Part shown: piece after piece, positions 19,855 to 29,365 of the stretch
Numbering within the stretch: the stretch's first letter is position 1
Layout: every line of letters starts with the position of its first letter
Assembly: GCF_026627925.1 (NCBI RefSeq)
Contig: NZ_JAPNLE010000009.1
Span: forward strand, 744,001 to 808,000
Reading direction: 5' to 3'
Source: Cupriavidus sp. D39
GTDB lineage: Bacteria > Pseudomonadota > Gammaproteobacteria > Burkholderiales > Burkholderiaceae
DNA length: 64,000 nt
Notes under the pieces: model-generated
What the model was told of the DNA's origin: nothing
The model's database searches: none
The model's input: only the letters and a program-made list of their open reading frames with translations
Translations under genes and position numbers: made by a program

Positions 19855-20347
19855 TCACAGGATTTCAAACACGCTGTAGACGGGTCCGTACACGAACCGA
19901 TGGCCCACACCGACCGCGATGACCTGGTTCAACCACGCATACTTTCCGGCCGGCGCCTCGAACATGGGGTTGATCCGGAAGTAGTAGCTTGCAGGGTCGA
20001 CTTCTTCGCCCTTCTCCAGCCGCTGTATGACTTCAGTGGCACCGCGGCGGATACCGCGGTAAGACATCGTGATGTTGGTGCCGTCGTCGGTTTGGAGGAG
20101 CAGACGCACGTCGAGCATGGTGCTTCCGTCACTGCGCACTGTTTGCCAGTCGCTCCCGCCGTCCAGCACATTGCCAGACACTCGCTCGCCGGCGAACGTC
20201 CCCGATGGCACGATGCCTGCGCGTCGAAACGGGCCCGGCGTGTCGCCGACGACAACCATCGGCTTGACGTCCAGGCGCATGACGAACAGCGGCCGCGTTT
20301 GTACGCGCGTGAGCGGTGCAGGGAGATCCTTAAAAAGGGGGGGACAT
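19855..20347 (-). CDS. DUF3237 family protein (start region frameshifted)
   Basis: The protein is a small beta-barrel of the DUF3237 family, function unknown: VVGDTPGPFRRAGIVPSG, DWQTVRSDGS, LLLQTDDGTNITMSYRG. Its stop overlaps the EgtB start, so the two are co-transcribed. The open frame starts at an internal Met (20280). The upstream codons RPLFV in the same frame belong to the family, but no start is in frame. A G7 run at 20337-20343 with one more base would connect ATG at 20347 (MSPPLFKDLPAPLTRV). I take this as another single-base loss. Confidence 0.78.
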
Positions 20348-20454
20348 CGTATTCACCATTGCCGTTGATGGCATGGGCTCGGGTCCCACGCCAGTCATTT
20401 GAGGTTCCAACCGGGGCAAGAATTTGCCGCGATGGGGCTGCTGCGTGCTTGCGC

Positions 20455-20775
20455 CTACTTCAGCGGTGAGAAGTCCGTCGGGCGCATGATCCGCGACTCC
20501 ATGCTCACCAAGATGTCTAGCGCCTTTACCTTGTGACCGAATTCCTGCCAGCGGCTGTCGGCGGCCATCCTGTCCCGACGCGCAAGCCGATCGTCAAATC
20601 CTTTGTAGGCCCAGATATGGACGATCTGGCTGATGTCGCCAATTTCAGTCACGAAGAATCCAATCAGGTCGCCGAGGAATTCCTGCTGTAGCGCCAGCCC
20701 CTCGCTCTTGTACAAAGCGAGCCAATCGGCGCCACGCAGCGGCTTGAAGGTGTAGGTTCGGATTTCGTAGAGCAT
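20455..20775 (-). CDS. NIPSNAP family protein
   Basis: This protein has about 106 residues starting at ATG 20775 (MLYEIRTYTFKP). The longer frame upstream overlaps the DUF427 gene and is not family-like. The NIPSNAP ferredoxin-like fold is indicated by YEIRTYTFKPLRG, IGFFVTEIGDISQIVHIWAY and a conserved region with RDRMAADSRWQEF. The function of this family in bacteria is poorly known; it often accompanies oxidoreductases of aromatic or terpene catabolism. It probably shares a transcript with DUF427. Confidence 0.85.
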   Translation of the reverse strand: MLYEIRTYTFKPLRGADWLALYKSEGLALQQEFLGDLIGFFVTEIGDISQIVHIWAYKGFDDRLARRDRMAADSRWQEFGHKVKALDILVSMESRIMRPTDFSPLK

Positions 20776-20794
20776 TGGATATCTCACCTGGTGG

Positions 20795-21208
20795 TCAGAA
20801 GATCGCTGCGCCGTTCGTGAATTCCTCGATTGCATCGATCCGGTCGGTGTAGAAAGCAAGGTGATCCCTGATCGGTGCGACAGCCGCGAATGGGTCTTCG
20901 TAAGTCCAGACCGCATTGACCGAGCGCTCGCCGCCGATCGGGATCGAGAAGTATGCGCAGTCGCCCTTGTAGGGGCAATAGGTGATGTGGTCGTACCTCT
21001 CGAGGAGCGTCATGTCCACATCCTTCCTCGGGATATACAGGACGGCCGGGTAGCCGCCCTCGCGAAGCGTCAACGCGTCGCATGCATCTGCGATGACTTG
21101 GCCGGCTAGCGTTACCACCACGCGAGACGGGTTGTGCTCGATGGTGATCGGATGATCGGCATCCGGAACCTTGACGGTCCGGGTTGCGGCGGTGGCGTTG
21201 TTTAACAT
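20795..21208 (-). CDS. DUF427 domain protein
   Basis: This 137-residue protein matches the DUF427 fold: HPITIEHNPSRVVVTLAGQV, then YPAVLYIPRKDVDMTLLER, TYCPYKGDCAYFSI and WTYEDPFAAVAPIRDHLAFY. The CPYKG cysteine and the WxYExP motif are hallmarks. The biochemical role is not established. It lies 19 bp ahead of the NIPSNAP gene on the same strand. Confidence 0.9.
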   Translation of the reverse strand: MLNNATAATRTVKVPDADHPITIEHNPSRVVVTLAGQVIADACDALTLREGGYPAVLYIPRKDVDMTLLERYDHITYCPYKGDCAYFSIPIGGERSVNAVWTYEDPFAAVAPIRDHLAFYTDRIDAIEEFTNGAAIF

Positions 21209-21305
21209 GAAAACTCTCCTTTGGATTGACGCGTCGGCCTACGGCCCCGCTTCCCCCTCTACCCCTGCGTAGCCCTGGAAAGCCCCGCCTCTCAGACCAA
21301 AATGT

Positions 21306-21857
21306 CTATGCCACGGCCACCATCGCAGTGATGTCGGCAACGGAGAAGCGATCACCGGCCACGAATGGGACTTGTTCCAGTCGGGCATCGAGATCGGCGA
21401 ACAAATTCTCCACCCGCAGCTTGCTGCGCTCCGCCAGTTCAGGGATCTGCTCGTAGTCGTGGGGGCCAGCGATCGCGCGGCCTTTGAGACCTGGCGCGGC
21501 ATTGCGGATTGCCTCCATGACCGCGGCGAAGCCTTCTAATTCGGTGCGCCGATCCCACATCGCCACCAGCGCCTTTTCCTTTGCCGTGTCACCGAGTAGG
21601 GGTGATTTCGGGTGAATTTCTTCGATGTACCTGCAGATCGCCGGCACTTCGCCGATTGCCGTACCGTCCTCCAGCACCAACGTCGGCACGACCCCGCGAG
21701 GGTAGATCGCCCGATATGGCTCGGAATGCTGCTCGCCCTTGCTTAGATCGACGGGAACGAGTGGTATTGACAACCCCTTCTCTGCGAGGAAGATGCGCAC
21801 GCGTCGTGAGTTGGGTGAGGAAGCTGTGTGGTGGAATCTGATCAGGTCGGAGGTCAT
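21306..21857 (-). CDS. Glutathione S-transferase family protein
   Basis: This 183-residue protein has a thioredoxin-like N-terminal domain with SSPNSRRVRIFLAEKGL, the cis-Pro region VVPTLVLEDGTAIGEVPAIC, and a helical C-terminal domain ending DRFSVADITAMVAVA. GSTs usually continue another 20-30 residues after this motif, so the C-terminus is short and may have been lost to a mutation near 21310. It presumably conjugates glutathione to electrophiles made or met by the neighbouring oxidoreductases. Confidence 0.88.
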   Translation of the reverse strand: MTSDLIRFHHTASSPNSRRVRIFLAEKGLSIPLVPVDLSKGEQHSEPYRAIYPRGVVPTLVLEDGTAIGEVPAICRYIEEIHPKSPLLGDTAKEKALVAMWDRRTELEGFAAVMEAIRNAAPGLKGRAIAGPHDYEQIPELAERSKLRVENLFADLDARLEQVPFVAGDRFSVADITAMVAVA

Positions 21858-21957
21858 AGTTGATTTCCTTTATTGAGAATCGAGATGCTCCCGGGGCGGA
21901 GGTCGGGACCTGCGTTTTCGGAGCGCGTGGGAAGTGCAGGTTCGGTGGAATGCAGGC

Positions 21958-23178
21958 TCACATTCGCTGCATCAAGAGCAGCGCGATCGTTGCGAGGCTG
22001 AGCAAGGCGATCACGCCGGCGCCAAGGTCGACCGCCAGGCCTAGTCCCTCGTGCGTGGCCACGACGCACAGGCCGAGGGCGACCACGCCTAGCGAGAGAT
22101 AGCCGAACAAATAAAGCGTCGAGAGCACTCCGCCGCGGTGTTGCGCATGGGTCAAGTCATTGATCAAGGTGAGACCACCCAGAAAAAGCATGGCATAGCC
22201 GATGCCCGCCATCGTCGTGGCCGCCAGGAATATCCACAGTCCGTGCCAAGCCGTGGACAGAGCCAGCAATGCCATGCCGGCCGCTGACGCGAGTGCGCCC
22301 AAGGTCATGGCAAGGCCAGGGTTTAGCCTACGCGCCACAATCCCGAGCACGCCAGACGTGACGGCGAACAACGCCAGCGCGGCGCCGTTGACCAGGGCAT
22401 TCGGTGACCCCACCAAGTCACGGGCTACCTGGGCCCCGAGCGACAAGATCAACACGCCATGCGTATATGCAGTGGTCACTGCGAGCGCCGCAACTGCAAA
22501 CGCGGGCCGCAAGGCGCAGGGGATGGACGGCGCCCTGGGGCGCCACTTGCAAGCCACCGGCTCACCCGCGCGACGAGGCAAGTGCCAGGCCGCGGCGAAA
22601 AGCAGTGCTATGAGGACAAACAGCACCCAGAAGCTGAGATGCAGCGGCCATGGCGCGTATTGCGTCAGCGCACCGCCTACCAGCAGCGCGGCCGCGAAAC
22701 CGAAAGCTTGTGCAGCCGCCATAACGGATGCGGCGCGCTTCCCCTGCCCCTCCGAGTTGAACTCCACCATCGCAGCCGTCGAGGCGCCCGCGCTGAGGCC
22801 AACGCCGATGCCCATCAGGGCGCGACCAGCGAACAGCCACGACACGCTCGGTGCAATGGCAAACAGCAGCACACCGAGCAACGACGCGCCCAGCTCGAGC
22901 AACATCGTCGCTCGACGGCCAAAATGGTCGGAGAGATCACCGAATGCAATCAGGACAATCACTACGACGATCGGATAGACGGCGAATATCCCGGTGGTCA
23001 CCGTGTGGGTCAGTTGCCACTGCTCGGCATACAGCCGATAGGTCATGGCGGGCGCCGCGCTGGTCCATAGCGTATGTGCGACCACCCCCGCCGACACCCA
23101 GAAACTGGTCCGTGGCCCCAGCTCGAATGGCCGAGAGCCGTCCGCAGGATGGTTCGACATCTGGCGCTCGATGGTCAC
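21958..23178 (-). CDS. MFS transporter, drug:H+ antiporter-like
   Basis: This 406-residue protein has about twelve hydrophobic segments. It shows the MFS loop motif GDLSDHFGRRATML after TM2, GRALMGIGVGLSAGASTAAM in TM4, and repeated small-residue-rich helices in the second half. The probable start is GTG at 23178, overlapping the TGA of the SDR gene upstream, which implies translational coupling. It resembles inner-membrane efflux carriers for small organics and likely exports a product or toxin linked to the SDR genes. Confidence 0.88.
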   Translation of the reverse strand: MTIERQMSNHPADGSRPFELGPRTSFWVSAGVVAHTLWTSAAPAMTYRLYAEQWQLTHTVTTGIFAVYPIVVVIVLIAFGDLSDHFGRRATMLLELGASLLGVLLFAIAPSVSWLFAGRALMGIGVGLSAGASTAAMVEFNSEGQGKRAASVMAAAQAFGFAAALLVGGALTQYAPWPLHLSFWVLFVLIALLFAAAWHLPRRAGEPVACKWRPRAPSIPCALRPAFAVAALAVTTAYTHGVLILSLGAQVARDLVGSPNALVNGAALALFAVTSGVLGIVARRLNPGLAMTLGALASAAGMALLALSTAWHGLWIFLAATTMAGIGYAMLFLGGLTLINDLTHAQHRGGVLSTLYLFGYLSLGVVALGLCVVATHEGLGLAVDLGAGVIALLSLATIALLLMQRM

Positions 23179-23924
23179 GAAGCGGTCTTGCCGCCGTTGA
23201 CTCGGATGATCTGGCCCGTAATGAAGGTCGCCTTGCCGGATGCGATGAACACGATGGCATCGGCGATTTCCTCGGGAGTTCCCGCGCGCTTCAGGGGAAC
23301 ACTCGCGAGGAAGGCGGCTTTCCTGTCGGCCGAGCCGGTGAGCCGGTCGAGCATGGCAGTCTGAACCGGACCCGGGGCAATGGCGTTGACCCGCACACCG
23401 GATGCCGCGCCCTCAAGCGCGGCCGATTTGGTCAGGCCCTCCACCGCGTGCTTGCTGGCGGTGTAGAGGGATGCGTTCGCCGCGCCACGCTCACCCATCG
23501 TCGATGAGATATTGACGATGCTACCGCTGCCTTGCGCGAGCATCGCACGCATCTCATGCTTCACGCAGAGCAATGTGCCTAGCACGTTGGTATCGAAAGT
23601 GGCTGCGTAGTTCTCGGGAGTCAGTTCCGTTACTGGTGCGAACTGGCCTTCAGTGCCGGCGGCGTTGACTGCCATGTCGAGTCGACCAAAGCGCGCGACA
23701 GTGTTATCGACCAGGCTGCTGACTTCGTCCTCATGACGTACGTCGGACTTGAGAAATTGCGTCTCTGCACCAAGCTTTTGAAGTTCAGCAACCAGCTTCT
23801 GGCCTTCTTCATCGTGCCGTCCGGAGACGACGACGAATGCGCCGTCACGAGCGAAAGCCAGCGCGGTAGCGCGGCCTATGCCGGTCAGTGCGCCTGTAAT
23901 GAGGACAACGGGATGTGTGGACAT
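23175..23924 (-). CDS. Short-chain dehydrogenase/reductase
   Basis: This 249-residue classical SDR has TGALTGIGRATALAFA for cofactor binding, NAAGTEGQ, ISSTMGERGA with the catalytic Ser, YTASKHAVEGLTKSAALE with Tyr and Lys, and GQIIRVNGGK at the C-terminus. ATG at 23924 is preferred over the upstream 23954 start. It closely resembles the SDRs at 23970, 33712 and 38967, so these are paralogues. It is translationally coupled to the MFS gene and probably co-transcribed with the preceding SDR. Confidence 0.9.
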   Translation of the reverse strand: MSTHPVVLITGALTGIGRATALAFARDGAFVVVSGRHDEEGQKLVAELQKLGAETQFLKSDVRHEDEVSSLVDNTVARFGRLDMAVNAAGTEGQFAPVTELTPENYAATFDTNVLGTLLCVKHEMRAMLAQGSGSIVNISSTMGERGAANASLYTASKHAVEGLTKSAALEGAASGVRVNAIAPGPVQTAMLDRLTGSADRKAAFLASVPLKRAGTPEEIADAIVFIASGKATFITGQIIRVNGGKTAS

Positions 23925-23969
23925 TACTTTCTCCTGGACGGGCGCGCCCGCCATGCTGAGACAGAAACT

Positions 23970-24715
23970 TCAACCTGCGGTCTTGCCACCATCGACGGTG
24001 ACGATCTGGCCAGTCATGAAGGACGACGCTTCGGAGGCAAGGAAGAGTACGGCGCTGGCGATGTCGCCCGGCTTGCCGACGCGGCCCAGCGGTACGGTAG
24101 CGGCCAGCGCGGCCTTGTTCTCGGGGGTGCCGGTAAAGTGGTCCAGCATGCCGGTGTCGACGGGGCCGGGGGCAACAGCGTTGACGCGCACGCCCGTGGT
24201 TGCGACTTCCAGCGCGGCCGATTTGGTGAAGCCCTCGACTGCATGCTTGCTGCCGACATAGACGGAAGCGTAGGCCGCCCCTTCATGACCGTAGGTCGAG
24301 GAGATGTTGATGATGCTGCCGCTCTTTTGGGCAGTCATCACGCGCAGTTCGTGCTTGAGGCTCAGCAGCGTGCCCAGCACGTTTGTGTCGAAGGTGGCGG
24401 CGTAGCTCTCGGCGGTCTGGTTGACAACCAGCCCCGGCTGCCCTTCCGTGCCGGCGTTGTTCACGGCCACATCGAGACGGCCGAAGCGGGCCACGGTCTG
24501 ATCGACCAGGTCGCGAACCTGATCGTCGTGGCGGACGTCGGCCTGGATGAAGACGACCTCGGCACCAAGTTGCTGAAGCTCGGTTTCGAGTGCCTGCCTT
24601 CGGCCTGCCGGCGGCCAGAGACAACCAGATGAGCACCATTCCTGGCAAAGGCCAGAGCGGTGGAGCGGCCGATGCCGGTCAGGGCTCCGGTAATGAGGAC
24701 TACGGGCTTGGTCAT
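23970..24715 (-). CDS. Short-chain dehydrogenase/reductase (one frameshift)
   Basis: The frame opens at ATG 24715 with TKPVVLITGALTGIGRST and GRRQAEG. It shifts near 24595, where one A is missing on the coding strand, and resumes as LETELQQLGAEVVFIQADV, NNAGTEGQPGLV, ISSTYGHEGAAYASVYVGSK (catalytic Ser, Tyr and Lys) and GQIVTVDGGK. With one base restored it gives a normal 248-residue SDR. It is divergent from the LysR gene at 24906, which likely regulates it. A conserved 43-bp element lies between them. Confidence 0.85.
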
Positions 24716-24845
24716 GATTCAAAAACTCCGGTGCGATATGATCTGCGGGGTATGGGAATGCGCCTTGCACTAAGATCCGAGGGCGGACAGGAGCCCCCCA
24801 ATACGCTGCCACGCGGGAGAATCTACAGTCTCGCGACAAAATTGG

Positions 24846-24888
24846 AAAAGACTTTAAAAGCAGACTCACATACCTCCCAGGCATGGGG
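24846..24888 (+). promoter_or_regulatory. Conserved LysR-linked upstream element, copy 1
   Basis: The core reads AAAAGACTTTAAAAGC, then ACATACCTCCCAGGCATGG. Similar sequence recurs at 28184, 37436 and 38796 (reverse), each next to a LysR gene or LysR relic. It sits in the divergent LysR/SDR intergenic region and is a candidate LysR binding site. Confidence 0.6.
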
Positions 24889-24905
24889 GTCGCGATACAT
24901 GTACA

Positions 24906-25799
24906 ATGGAACTTCGACACCTTCGGTATCTCATAGCGGTCGCCGAGACAGGTAGCCTGACGGTGGCGGCCGAGCGACGGCTGCACACCTCACAGCCATC
25001 ACTGAGTCGGCAGATCCGAGACCTGGAAAATCAGGTCGGGGTCGAACTATTGAGCCGCAGCGCACGCGGCGTGGAGCTGACCGCAGCGGGCAAGGCTTTT
25101 ATCGATCACGCGCGGCTGGCCCTTAGCCAGGTGGACGCTGCAGTCGAAGCGGCCCGCAGGGCCGCGCAACCAGCCAAGCAGCGGTTTGCGCTTGGGTTCC
25201 TCACCGGGCAGGAAATGACCTGGCTGCCCGAGGCCATGCACATCCTTTGCGACGAATTGTGCAATGTCGATGTCACTGTTTCCAGCGACTACTCGCCGGA
25301 CCTTGCTGAAGGACTTGCACGGGGCAAGCTGGACCTGGCGCTCCTGCGCGTCGAGCCGGGCTTCGATCTCGCTTACAGGGTCGTGAGCCAGGAACCGCTT
25401 GTGGTGCTTATGCCCAGCGATCATCCGCTGACGTCACGCGACGCTATCCGCCCACAAGAGCTTATTGGCGAGCCCTTCATTGCCATGGCGAACAAGGCCA
25501 AGGTGCTACACGCGGTGATCGACGACTACCTTGATCGCTCGGGTGTTCAGATCAAGCCGACGCAAAGTGTTGACAACCCTGCGATGGTCATGTCGTTGGT
25601 GGCCTCTACACGAGGCTTGACGCTGATCCCAGCCTATGTCGAAAATCTGATGCCCCTTTCGGTAGTCAGCCGCCCCCTTGCTGGTGAGGTGCCGACGATC
25701 GACCTCGTCGTTGGCTACAGCAAGGCGAACCGTTCCCCCATCCTGAAGCTGTTCCTGTCCCGGCTGGATGAACTGATTGCTCGCGTATCAATGCGGTGA
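24906..25799 (+). CDS. LysR-family transcriptional regulator
   Basis: This 297-residue regulator has an N-terminal helix-turn-helix (MELRHLRYLIAVAETGSLT, TSQPSLSRQIRDLENQVG) and a periplasmic-binding-like effector domain (FALGFLTGQEMTWLPEAM, VVLMPSDHPLTSRDAI, LVASTRGLTLIPAYVENL). It belongs to the subgroup starting MELRHLRY that typically controls a divergent oxidoreductase. It is a close paralogue of the regulator at 37478-38383. Confidence 0.92.
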   Translation: MELRHLRYLIAVAETGSLTVAAERRLHTSQPSLSRQIRDLENQVGVELLSRSARGVELTAAGKAFIDHARLALSQVDAAVEAARRAAQPAKQRFALGFLTGQEMTWLPEAMHILCDELCNVDVTVSSDYSPDLAEGLARGKLDLALLRVEPGFDLAYRVVSQEPLVVLMPSDHPLTSRDAIRPQELIGEPFIAMANKAKVLHAVIDDYLDRSGVQIKPTQSVDNPAMVMSLVASTRGLTLIPAYVENLMPLSVVSRPLAGEVPTIDLVVGYSKANRSPILKLFLSRLDELIARVSMR

Positions 25800-25826
25800 C
25801 CGACAGCAAAGGCCAGGGGCAATCTC

Positions 25827-26720
25827 TCAAATGTCGGCCTCGGCGGCCTTCTTGAGCAGGAATTCAATAAATAGTCGGGTGCGCGCGGGAAGCTGCTTGC
25901 CGAAGCCATGCAGCGCATAAGCGGGAATGCGGGTCAGCGCGTGCTGGGGCAGGATCTGGACCAGATCTCCTGCGGCGAGGTCCTCCGCGACGGTCACCCG
26001 CAGCAGATAGGCAATGCCAGCGCCGGCAAGCGCGGCACGGCGTATGGAACCGCTGTCGTCCGTATCGAAGCGGCTCTCCAACAATAGCGTCGTTCCATCG
26101 GCGAATGCAACAGGCCATGGTTTGCCTCCCACGGCGTAACGAAGGCCCGTGTGTGACGCCAATTCCTCGACGGTTCGCGGTAAACCATGTTTTCGGATGT
26201 AGCTCGGAGAAGCCACCATCACCCAGTTCAAGTCGGTGATCTTGCGGCTGATCAGTTCGCTGTCGTTGAGCGCGCCCATCCGTACGGCGACGTCGTAGCC
26301 TTCGCGGATGATATCCACGAAACGATCGGTCACCTGGAGCTCGATCTTCACGTCAGGGTAATGCGCGAGAAACTCGGCGGCCCAGCAGGCGATGAGCATG
26401 CGCCCGAACTCCTGAGGAGCCGATACGCGCAGCAGGCCCTGAACGCTGGCGGCTCCCACCGCGATATCGTCTGCCTCGTCTATAGCTCGCAGCAAGGGGG
26501 CCACTCGCTCGTAATAGGCCTGGCCCTCGGCGGTCAGACTGAGCGTACGCGTCGAGCGCTGGAAAAGTCGTACACCCAGTCGACTCTCCAGCCGCGCCAC
26601 GCTCTTTGATACCGCAGACTGGCTAGACCCGAGCACGCGGCTACCTGCGCTGAAGGATCCTTCTTCAGCCGTTCGAACAAACGCAACCAGGCCGGTGGTC
26701 TTTTCCAGGATTGTCGTCAA
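25827..26720 (-). CDS. LysR-family transcriptional regulator
   Basis: This regulator has about 297 residues. I prefer a TTG start at 26720 because GGAGGG lies just upstream and the protein then begins TTILEKTTGLVAFVRTAEEG, the normal LysR N-terminus. The longer frame to 26780 adds a non-family leader. The helix-turn-helix is SSQSAVSKSVARLESRLGV and the effector domain shows VTDRFVDIIREGYDVAVRMG. The C-terminal IPAYALHGFGKQLP segment has a relic copy at about 29540. It may control the WrbA-like gene upstream on the same strand. Confidence 0.9.
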   Translation of the reverse strand: MTTILEKTTGLVAFVRTAEEGSFSAGSRVLGSSQSAVSKSVARLESRLGVRLFQRSTRTLSLTAEGQAYYERVAPLLRAIDEADDIAVGAASVQGLLRVSAPQEFGRMLIACWAAEFLAHYPDVKIELQVTDRFVDIIREGYDVAVRMGALNDSELISRKITDLNWVMVASPSYIRKHGLPRTVEELASHTGLRYAVGGKPWPVAFADGTTLLLESRFDTDDSGSIRRAALAGAGIAYLLRVTVAEDLAAGDLVQILPQHALTRIPAYALHGFGKQLPARTRLFIEFLLKKAAEADI

Positions 26721-26805
26721 CTTACCCTCCGAAGCGTCACATGGTCTTGATATGGCGAGCCCGATTGCCCACCATACCATCCCCTGGCTCGGCCGTTACC
26801 CAGAT

Positions 26806-27510
26806 CTAGACGACTGTGAGACCCGCCACGACACGGGACGCTTCTCTCGGATCGACGCCGCGATGCTCGGGGTCTTGTTCATCGGAGCCGCCTCTTACAC
26901 CAGGCTTTGCCGCTCGGCCTAGCGCCGCCCGGCCCGCCATGAGTTCCTGCGCGACCTCGGCCACCCGTTCACCGAGTAGAAACGCAGTGCGAATGTCGGA
27001 CGATGGGGGCGCGACGTCGCCGCCTTGGTCCATGTTGGCCTGCGCCGCCATACCCAAGGTGTAGCTGTCGCGGTTGAGGATATCCTCGTTGGTATAGGAG
27101 CGATTATTACCATAGTTCAGGCCAAGATTTACCCAGTGCATCTGGTGCTGGGCGGCAAAAGTCACCAGTTGGACGAGAGAATTTTGCTTGTCGCCGCCAC
27201 GCGATGCACCATTGGTGAAGCCCGCCGCGATCTTATTGGCCCAGCGCTTTTCGACATACTGCAGATGCGACGTCGCATCCATAAAGGCTTTAAAGGGTGC
27301 GGACAGACTGCCCATGTAGGTTGGTGCCCCCATGATGATGGCATCTGCGTTGTCGAGCAGGCTCCAATCGAGGTGCGCCTCTTCGGCTTTGACGAGATCA
27401 ACGGCAACACCGTTTACGCTGGCTGCGCCCTGGGCCACCGCCTGGGCGACTTTCACGGTATGTCCGTATCCGCTGTGATAGAGCACGGCCACTTTAGTGG
27501 AATATGACAT
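26806..27510 (-). CDS. WrbA/flavodoxin-like NAD(P)H:quinone oxidoreductase
   Basis: The flavodoxin fold starts at ATG 27510 (VAVLYHSGYGHTVKVAQAVA, the FMN phosphate loop) after a good GGGAGG site. MGAPTYMGSLSAPFKAFMD and KIAAGFTNGASRGGDKQNSL follow. The ORF's upstream extension to 27561 is not family-like. It is 234 residues against about 200 for the family. The last 40 residues (from LMAGRAALG) look foreign and may result from a shifted stop. It probably reduces quinones by two electrons, limiting oxidative stress. Confidence 0.88.
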   Translation of the reverse strand: MSYSTKVAVLYHSGYGHTVKVAQAVAQGAASVNGVAVDLVKAEEAHLDWSLLDNADAIIMGAPTYMGSLSAPFKAFMDATSHLQYVEKRWANKIAAGFTNGASRGGDKQNSLVQLVTFAAQHQMHWVNLGLNYGNNRSYTNEDILNRDSYTLGMAAQANMDQGGDVAPPSSDIRTAFLLGERVAEVAQELMAGRAALGRAAKPGVRGGSDEQDPEHRGVDPREASRVVAGLTVV

Positions 27511-27672
27511 CTGAACCTCCCAATTCATCTTTGAACGGTCGCGGATGCGCCGTGAACTCATGGTAGGTTGAAGCGTCGGTCCCAGTTACCCCCCAGCGTA
27601 ATGGCACTCATGCCCATTGTTCGCAAATTACCCCGGAAGCCTGAGTCATTTGTAGGTGCCTGCTGTGCCCAC

Positions 27673-28062
27673 TCAAGTTGGCCGCAAAGAATCTTTGGAC
27701 TCTGTCTCTGCGGCATCGCAGCAGCAGCCCTCTTCCGGAGACGCATGCTGCCGCTGCTCGATCACTCGAATTCGCTGCTCGAGATCGGTCACGTTGCAGG
27801 CTTGCGCAAGGTACTCATTGATCTCGCTGATGCACAGCGAATCGCGTGTGCTCGCGAACCAACTGGACAGCCTCGGAAAGAGGCATTGCAGCGCTTGCGC
27901 CCGGCGAGCGGCGAGATGCGGATTCGGGATGAATACGGACCCGAAGGCTTCCTCCGGCGTGCTGCTGCGAACCGCGGTGTTCTTGCGCGTTGACGGGGTG
28001 GTCGGCGTCGAAGACTGGCGCCGGAAAAGGCCGGTCAGCTTATTCAGTGTCCAACTAAGCAT
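27673..28062 (-). CDS. DUF3563 family protein
   Basis: This 129-residue protein starts at ATG 28062 behind GGAG. The central part reads EINEYLAQACNVTDLEQRIR, which matches the DUF3563 signature (YLAQ...DLE.R) of short proteins frequent in Burkholderiales. The N-terminal 70 residues and the Cys-rich tail (EEGCCCDAA) are not typical. The function of the family is unknown. Confidence 0.6.
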   Translation of the reverse strand: MLSWTLNKLTGLFRRQSSTPTTPSTRKNTAVRSSTPEEAFGSVFIPNPHLAARRAQALQCLFPRLSSWFASTRDSLCISEINEYLAQACNVTDLEQRIRVIEQRQHASPEEGCCCDAAETESKDSLRPT

Positions 28063-28183
28063 GGTTGACTCCAGATTTCGGACTGGGCAAATCTCCCCGC
28101 CCGAACAACCTTGCCGGCGTCCTCACGCCGACCGGCAGCGACCGCACCGCCAGGAAGAATCTAGAGATTCACGACCCGAAAGA

Positions 28184-28275
28184 AAAAGACTTTGTAGGCC
28201 GGTGGGCATACCTTCCGGGCATGGGGCAGCTCTGGCGTTGAGGCACCTTCGCTATTCCCGAGTCGTGGTCGGAAA
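28184..28275 (+). pseudogene. Vestigial LysR start with its conserved upstream element
   Basis: The conserved element (AAAAAGACTTTGTAGGCC, then GCATACCTTCCGGGCATGG) is followed by codons for LRHLRYSRVVVGKGDL, a degraded match to the MELRHLRY N-terminus of the LysR paralogues. After about 15 codons the similarity ends at the 3' end of the convergent reductase gene. It is a deletion remnant of a fourth regulator module. Confidence 0.6.
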
Positions 28276-28282
28276 GGGCGAC

Positions 28283-29365
28283 CTATGGAACCAGCTTCAT
28301 TTCACGCAGCCGCAGGAGTTGTCGGCGAAGACTGTCATGCGTGTCGATGACTTCGGTAAAGCCGGCTTGGGTCAGCTTGATCGTGCTGAGGACGATGTCT
28401 TCCTCCCAATTCAGGCACGCGTCAAGGAATCCCCAGTTTGCGATCTGCTCGTATGGCGTGTGGACCAGTTCGTATTTATCAACAAGCCTTTCCCACACTG
28501 GCTTCATGGACTCCATTTGCGTGGCGAGATTCATTGGCTGCGGCTCGCCCGTCTCCATGCCATAGACCTCTGAGATCACGCCCCACATATGACGCCAGCG
28601 GAACGAGTCACCGTTGGTGATGTTGAACACCTGATTGCGCGCGCCTTCGGCATCCAGAGCCCAGAGCGAAGCGCGGCCGGACAACTGGGCATCCATGGTT
28701 TGATGCAATGCCGACCATGTGCCCCAACTCCCCGGGAAGCGGAGCGGAGCGCCGAGTTCCCTGCAGATGGCGGCAAAGGTGGCGAGCCCGGTCACCAGAT
28801 TCATGGGCGAGGCGATGCTGGGGCCAAATACCATGTGTGGGCGAAGCACCGTCCAGGTCGCACCGTGGCGCTCCGCCCACTCAGCCAAAAGATCCTCCTG
28901 CTGGTGATAGAAGATGGGTGCAGCGAGGCGGGGGTCGCCCTCTCGAGCCGGAGTCTTCATCGAACCCAGGTGGAAACCATAAGATTTGGCGCCGCCCATC
29001 AATACAACGTTACCCACCGGCACATCTCGAGCCGAGAGCGCTTCGAGGGTGTTTTGCAGGATCGCGATGTTGGCGTTGATCGACTTTTCCATGCTGCCGC
29101 CATCGACATAGGCCGCGAACGCCAGGTCGATCTTCCCGTCGATGCCCGCCAACGCGGCACGCGTAGCGTTGCCATCAAGCAGGTCGACAGACAGGCTGAG
29201 CGGAGCTTGGTGGCCGGCAAAATGGTGCGAGGGAGGGGCGCGGCGAGCGGCGGTGATGACCCGCCGCCCTGAATCTGCGAGAGCGGCGTCGGTGATGCCC
29301 GTGCCGAGTACACCGTAGGCGCCGGTGATGAGCAGGTTGCGCGGTACAGCTTCGTTGGTTCTCAT
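28283..29365 (-). CDS. PRISE-like extended SDR reductase
   Basis: This is a 360-residue extended SDR with NLLITGAYGVLGTGITDAAL at the N-terminus, MGGAKSYGFHLG around the active Tyr, LRPHMVFGPSIASP, and NITNGDSFRWRHMWGVISEV. This set resembles the progesterone 5-beta-reductase/iridoid synthase-like (PRISE) group that reduces activated enones with NADPH. It fits the enone and quinone theme of the region. ATG at 29365 is the natural start. Confidence 0.82.
   Translation of the reverse strand: MRTNEAVPRNLLITGAYGVLGTGITDAALADSGRRVITAARRAPPSHHFAGHQAPLSLSVDLLDGNATRAALAGIDGKIDLAFAAYVDGGSMEKSINANIAILQNTLEALSARDVPVGNVVLMGGAKSYGFHLGSMKTPAREGDPRLAAPIFYHQQEDLLAEWAERHGATWTVLRPHMVFGPSIASPMNLVTGLATFAAICRELGAPLRFPGSWGTWSALHQTMDAQLSGRASLWALDAEGARNQVFNITNGDSFRWRHMWGVISEVYGMETGEPQPMNLATQMESMKPVWERLVDKYELVHTPYEQIANWGFLDACLNWEEDIVLSTIKLTQAGFTEVIDTHDSLRRQLLRLREMKLVP

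Noticed and set aside
22202..22978. 258-codon forward frame opposite the MFS transporter
   Set aside because: It is antisense to a twelve-helix protein; the Ala/Ser/Thr composition is a by-product.
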